Assembly: GCA_022414725.1 (NCBI GenBank)
Contig: CM039462.1
Span: 38,925,186 to 38,989,185, forward strand
Direction: 5' to 3'
Origin: Microglena sp. YARC
Lineage: Eukaryota > Chlorophyta > Chlorophyceae > Chlamydomonadales > Chlamydomonadaceae
Length of the DNA: 64,000 nucleotides
In this document: positions 60,043-64,000 of the stretch, one piece after another
How the letters are laid out: the number at the start of each line of letters is the position of its first letter
Position numbering within the stretch: position 1 is the first letter of the stretch
Program-made: the position numbers and the translations under genes
The notes under the pieces: model-generated
The model's input: the letters and a program-made list of their open reading frames with translations, nothing else
Database searches by the model: none
Told to the model about the DNA's origin: nothing

Positions 60043-61989
60043 ATGACCTCTACGTCCACTGTGCACTATTGCGTGTACTGCAACGTCGATATCGACCCTA
60101 ACGTCGATTACGTCTCTGAGCTCTCGTGCACATACAATGGATGTGGGCGAATGACATACCACAAGGTAAGTTCGAGACGAATGATTACATTTGCATGCGG
60201 GCCTTAGAAATGCCATTATTACAGTCGGCGGAACAATTAAATGAAACATCCAAATAAAGTGCATGAGTGGATGGTCCTAAAAATTCGATTTCTTGCGCAA
60301 CAAGTAAAGACATGGGACTTTCGGTGTATTCCGTCGACTGTAGGCCCAAAGTCCGGTTGGTCGTAAAAAATTTAAAACTTCCTAACACGTAACAACATGT
60401 CTGATCGCATTACCAGAGAAAACGAATCGCTTCCAAATGTTGACGCATTTGTGGTCAGAGATGTCTTAACACCAAACGAATGCTCTGAATGGATAAAACT
60501 TGCAGAACAAAAAGGGTTCCAAAGCCCATACATAGGAGGAGATATGTTTGCAGGCAAAAGGAAACGTGTTACATTAACAAGCGAAGAACTATCAGCACGA
60601 GTATGGGATAAAATTAGCACAGTCATTCCCGCAAGGGTTCATGACGAGAAAGAATACTCATCATTCTCCTTTTCTGGACCTGCAAATAACATACGTAGTG
60701 GTGGTTATTTTCCAACACATATTAACCCGTTTTTCCGTTTCTCAAAGTATGAGCCGGGAGATGAATTTTCCATCCACACCGACACGTGTTATGCACGTGA
60801 TGAATGTGAGACTGGGCTTTGCACCATCTTGTTGTACCTGAACGATAATATGCAAGGGGGTGAGACAGTCATACTTCCGAATTGGGAATGGAACGAAAAG
60901 ATCACCATCACTCCAGAAACCGGGGTCTCGCACTTGTATTTTACCACATGCTACCACATGCCGGACTAGAAGTTATTTCGGGGTGCAAATATATAATACG
61001 TAGCGATGTCATGTACCGTCGCGTCTGCAATATTCCTTTGTTGCAAGCATCGAACGTTTTTGAATAGGACGCGCCCTCCTTTGCAAAAAATGGCCAGCAA
61101 AGAAACATCCTTACATGACGCATTGCACATCAACAAAGACCCCGTGTTCTTTTGGGACACGGTACTGGGGAAGAGGCGATCTCTTAAGTGCGGCTGTTCC
61201 TTCAATGGACACTCTCGAAAGTACAAACAAAATAACATCCTGCAATTTGTTGATTCAAAATCGTATTGTTGTAGACACCACTCGGTACCCCTCCGGTGGT
61301 CGCGACAACATTATGTTACACAGCAAGATGTGGCGGTTTCACTTTACTGTTCCGTTGACTGTATGTTCTGACATGTTTTTTTCTCGATCGTGCAGAGCTG
61401 CGTCGACACCCATCTGCGCAGGATCAAGCACAACCCCGGGCAGTTTTCAGGGTTCCAATGCCCCAGAGGAAACGGGAAGGGGGTATTACCCAATGAAGCG
61501 CCATGTGTAGGACGCATCAAGAACACTCACAGGTACCTGCCTCGCAACCAGAAGAAGAAGATGATGAAGAAGATGAAAGTAGATGCCCCCACTTTCCCTT
61601 ATGCCCAGCCAATCCCCATCAGCGTTTCCAATAATGTCATAGAGGCCTACTCGCCACCAAAGGTCACCGAAGTCTCCATCATGGACTTCATCTCCATCAA
61701 GCCGCAAAGGACGATGAGCAAGCGTGGATTCTCAAAGCAACTCTATGTGTATCCTGTTGTAGAACAACAGAAGCCTGTGCACGAAGAGTTCCCGCCCTTG
61801 CCAACGTATCATGCTAGCAGGTCCCTGACGCCCACTGAGCCCCCCAAGGGAATGTGTGCAACCGAAAATGAAGAGATGTGTGCAACCGAAGATGAAGAGA
61901 TGTGTGCAACCGAAGATGAAGATATGTGTGCAGTAGATGTGCACGAACTGATTGTGTTGTGCTGCCCAGATCTGATGATGTGCTCGTAA
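60043..61989 (+). CDS. Zinc-finger protein, two exons, second copy
   Basis: Exon 1 60043-60165, GTAAGT at 60166, 3' splice site at 61395, exon 2 61396-61989. Same splice signals; branch-point TTCTGAC in place of TACTGAC. Residue changes are few (DAPTFP for DSPTFP, YVYPVVEQQKPVHEE for HVYPVVEQQKPLYEE). Both exons are open. The conservation of exon reading and splice sites in both copies supports the split-gene model. Confidence 0.6.
60222..61361. mobile_element. Family C element with dioxygenase gene, second copy
   Basis: TA|CAGTCGGCGGAACAATTAAA on the left (TA 60220-60221) and ACTGTTCCGTTGACTG|TA on the right (TA 61362-61363). 1140 bp; the right-hand 250-280 bp (61088-61361) are absent from copy 1. 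The right part is related in inverse to 62119-62235 and to 6112-6215. It includes a small open frame (MASKETSLHDALHINKDP), not recognised. Confidence 0.55.
60397..61067 (+). pseudogene. Prolyl-4-hydroxylase-like oxygenase, second copy, frameshifted
   Basis: Open from 60397 to 60969, same as copy 1 except for a 3-base deletion near the start and a few residue changes (PYIGGDMF for PCVGGDMF). Two extra bases near 60915 shift the frame before the distal iron ligand (HAGLEVIS), which lies in the next frame to 61067. It has the H-x-D motif. Inactive as read, intact if the two bases are errors. Confidence 0.65.
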
Positions 61990-62035
61990 AGTCCCGATCT
62001 AAAAACATTGAGAATATGTGTTCATTTGATCGTGT

Positions 62036-62235
62036 GGTGGGGACATTTCAGGGCGGGGCATTGAATGTTCCTGCCGTGTGTTCCTGCTTCCCGGAGGATT
62101 TTGACTGGTTGCAGAACATACAGTCAACGGAATACTTAAATGAAACCGCTTCGTTTACGGCACACCTTGCGGTGTAACCTAATATTGTCGCGACCACCGG
62201 AGGGGGACCGAGTGGTGTCTACAACAATACGAGTT
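62036..62235. repeat. MITE A fragment interrupted by a family C end
   Basis: The same A fragment as at 12283-12375, then TACAGTCAACGGAATACTTA (62119) with GAAACCGCTTCGTTTACGGC, ACACCTTGCGGTGT and a block (GTCGCGACCACCGGAGG, GGTGTCTACAACAATACGA) that matches 61260-61310 in reverse. Absent from copy 1. Exon 2 of the zinc-finger gene is thus flanked by inverted family C ends in this copy. Confidence 0.55.
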
Positions 62236-62707
62236 TTTATTCATCAACAACAACAGAGCTGCTGTGGGCAAATGGAAGAGGTCGTCCTAGACCCATCAAT
62301 TCCATGCAGTGCAGCCTTGCGAATGTGAGAGCAGAAGAGCGATCCCGGTTCTCTTGTGCGCCTTTACGTTTATTGTAAAACCTTACCCCTTAGTGGTCGC
62401 AATCATCGACCTTTCGTTTTCGATTTCGTGTGACCAAAACGTTCACCACCCAACCTAAGCTTCACGTCTGCTGAACAACACTCATGCTCAATGTTGGTAT
62501 CTTCATCGTGATTAGATGAGACGACGATGAGGTTTTTTTCAATATATTTGTTCCAAGTTCAGTGAAGCTCAGTGAGTGACTGAGGACTCGTACGTTATTC
62601 TCTTCTACTTTATTGATTGATGCAGAGGTGACCTGGGAACATTTTACAATTTTACACTATGCGTGCACCTCTACAGAAAATGAGAATTTGTGTTAGTTGA
62701 GTGTAAA
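62236..62707. other. Non-coding stretch in the copy-2 insertion
   Basis: No gene is recognised. It is not present in copy 1. Mostly AT-rich with short open frames. Likely part of the decayed transposon that carries the Fanzor fragment. Confidence 0.4.
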
Positions 62708-63338
62708 TTATGATTGTGGTAATCCAAAAAACCTGATTTCGGTTAATATACTGTTACCATTATCCCCCGTATTATGCTCAGAATCCACACCCAGGACGAC
62801 GATACCCATATCGGGCAATATACTGTTACCATTATCCCCCGTATTATGCTCAGAGTCCACACCCAGGACGACGATACCCATATCGGGCAATATCGTTTTA
62901 AGTGAGCCGTCGTATTTTTCTGCGATCTTGATACCATTTTCTTTACGAGGCTTCTTACAAGTCTTCTTCAGATCTGAGACAAGGACATGTACTGTCTTGC
63001 TGTACTGCATGCTCAAGGAGACTCCGTCAGTACAGATGCTGTAGTCGAAAACCCACCCATTCTTGACAGGTGGTTTTCTGAAGAAGGAACCTGCGACTGT
63101 TTTTCGGGCGTTCACAAGCGTGTCATACAAACCCTTTTTTTTAGTGAGAGTTCCACCTATGTGATGACAGTGGTGTGTGCAGTAAGAAAGCGTGGTACCC
63201 GTTCGATTCAACAAATTTGTTGACCATTATCCGTTCGACGTCCTGGTGCACCCATTCGCCGGGATTGCCGTTCAAAGCGTACCCAAAGGAAAAGAATTTG
63301 GCAGGGTGTGTGGTGGTGTCGTGCAAAGACTGTAGCAT
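62708..63338 (-). pseudogene. Fanzor-like middle fragment with a duplicated segment
   Basis: Minus-strand frame with FFRKPPVKNGWVFDYSICTD, GVSLSMQYSKTVHV, then ILPDMGIVVLGVDSEHNT. The TDGVS-x-S motif followed some 50 residues later by a strand V-V-L-G-V-D resembles the stretch of Fanzor1 proteins leading to the RuvC-I Asp. The 72-base segment with GIVVLGVDSEHN is repeated twice in tandem (about 62745-62890). The N-terminal reading (VHQDVERIMVNKFVESN) is in another frame to 63338. A family B end (63468-63487) lies beyond. Assignment from motif pattern only. Confidence 0.4.
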
Positions 63339-63456
63339 CCGTGATCAACTGTATTACAAACAATGGGCGTTCCTCAGACTCTCCTCAAAAAATATTTGTT
63401 GTGAACCACGGACATGTATCTGGTTTCAGGGGATATCATTCAAATTATCCAGATAG

Positions 63457-63489
63457 AGTGTCCAAAATTATTTGAGAACAAACTGTAAC
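63457..63489. repeat. Mariner-type terminal repeat
   Basis: GTGTCCAAAATTATTTGAGA and ACAAACTGTA, the family B right end, shared with copy 1 (13046-13077). It separates the Fanzor-like fragment from RNase III. Confidence 0.55.
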
Positions 63490-63490
63490 A

Positions 63491-64000
63491 TTATTGACCC
63501 CTCCATTGGTCACGACGCTGAGAGCACAGCTGCAGCAGCGTCTGCCTCTGCTTCCACTTTGTTGTTACCAGACCCCGTACCGAGGATGACACCGTAGATG
63601 TCCCGGATGGTCGTAGTAGTGACGCGCGTTGTTGCGTTGCTATTCTCAGAAACGGTCTGGAATGTCGGAATGTAACCATACTTCTGGCGGTAAAAGGTGT
63701 TAAGGTCGTGCTTCGCGCTGCGTTTGTTGATGATAACCTCTGCGAATCCACGTACTTCTCAATGAAGCCTACGAGCCACGCACTCACCGACGTCGAACCC
63801 CATATCCAAAAACATCGCGCCAAGAAATGCCTCGAACACGTCCTCCAGGACCTTCTTGTCAGTAGTCGTCTCTTTGTCAGCAATAATGTGTTCAGAGGGC
63901 GGTTTGAACCTGGCCACGATCCTACGAACGAATTCACCGAATGGAGTGTGATTCGCCGCGAGTCGCGAAAGCATCGCGCCGCTAACCAACTTGGAGCGGA
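63491..64000 (-). CDS. Ribonuclease III, second copy, partial
   Basis: C-terminal two thirds of the gene at 13099-13848; the window ends inside. A one-base deletion near 63746 (GCGAATCC for GCGAAATCC) and an insertion near 63787 (TCACCGACG for TCACGACG) shift the frame between the catalytic domain (VLEDVFEAFLGAMFLDMGFD) and the dsRNA-binding domain. Otherwise the same as copy 1. Confidence 0.75.
   Translation of the reverse strand, partial: SAPSWLAARCFRDSRRITLHSVNSFVGSWPGSNRPLNTLLLTKRRLLTRRSWRTCSRHFLARCFWIWGSTSVSAWLVGFIEKYVDSQRLSSTNAARSTTLTPFTARSMVTFRHSRPFLRIATQQRASLLRPSGTSTVSSSVRGLVTTKWKQRQTLLQLCSQRRDQWRGQ

Larger units (their letters stand above)
52673..64000. repeat. Second copy of 3267-13590
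   Basis: The sequence from 52673 repeats that from about 3267 in the same orientation and gene order to the end of the window. The first 1.6 kb has many one- and two-base indels. From about 54290 the two agree closely with scattered differences, changed repeat numbers and different insertions (extra segment at 61088-61361; Fanzor sequence at 62.1-63.3 kb). The offset grows from 49,406 at the start to 50,410 at the end. It may be a second viral copy, an allele, or an overlapping contig put in tandem. Confidence 0.9.

Noticed and set aside
1..64000. tRNA or rRNA genes
   Set aside because: No cloverleaf-like segment with the T-arm GTTCRANNC box in a sensible context and no rRNA-like block was noticed.
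1..64000. Circular 50-kb genome with overlapping contig ends
   Set aside because: The copies differ by insertions, repeat number and substitutions, and the junction is a gap. Not excluded, but not supported by identical ends.

Overview
The window looks like part of a nucleocytoplasmic large DNA virus (giant virus, Nucleocytoviricota) carried in a eukaryotic genome assembly. Viral hallmark-type genes are a delta-like family B DNA polymerase, a D5-type SF3 helicase, a YqaJ-type recombinase/exonuclease, an adenain/Ulp1-like protease, the ribonucleotide reductase large subunit, RNase III, a metacaspase, two SNF2-like helicases, and several small proteins typical of these viruses (DUF5767-like, DUF5760-like, two short multi-span membrane proteins). 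Marks of a eukaryotic setting are two spliceosomal-type introns, a non-autonomous LTR retrotransposon with a clean 5-bp target duplication inside a viral gene, several TA-flanked transposon/MITE families, and a scaffold gap of exactly 1000 N. No major capsid protein, packaging ATPase, RNA polymerase or capping enzyme was recognised here, so this is only part of a viral genome. The host cannot be named from the sequence.

Layout. 1-3.9 kb: a decayed unknown gene cut by a MITE, a DUF5760-like gene, and the Ulp1-like protease. 4-13.9 kb (copy 1 of a large duplication): YqaJ nuclease, RING protein, unknown gene, SNF2 helicase, unknown gene, Fanzor C-terminal remnant, a zinc-finger gene whose intron contains a transposon-like element with a prolyl-4-hydroxylase-like gene, and RNase III. 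14-23.5 kb: metacaspase, membrane proteins (one MscL-like), an F-box/SAP protein, a metallophosphoesterase, a DUF5767-like protein, and the D5 helicase. 23.5-28 kb: Fanzor N-terminal fragment, a tandemly duplicated Ala-rich gene pair, and an acidic repeat membrane protein. 28-31.2 kb: intact ribonucleotide reductase and a tail-anchored protein. 31.5-39.7 kb: one long unknown gene split by the 4.27-kb LTR element (34014-38285). 40-44.4 kb: an LRAT-like protein and a second SNF2-like helicase with a minisatellite-filled intron. 44.6-49.7 kb: a conserved viral protein, DNA polymerase, and a signal-anchored structural-type protein. 49.7-51.7 kb: transposase debris and unassigned DNA. 51673-52672: gap. 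52673-64000: a second, diverged copy of 3267-13590, very noisy for its first 1.6 kb.

Many genes are interrupted by single-base frameshifts, often at homopolymers. Both copies of the duplication carry them at different sites, which fits uncorrected long-read indels at least in part; true decay of an endogenous virus cannot be excluded. Where I call one gene across several reading frames, the boundaries are my inference from the continuity of the protein-like sequence.

The genes together suggest DNA replication and repair (polymerase, D5, YqaJ, RNR, SNF2 proteins), RNA processing (RNase III), virion or protein maturation (Ulp1-like protease), membrane remodelling or virion membrane proteins, and host interaction (metacaspase, RING, F-box/SAP, LRAT-like, hydroxylase).
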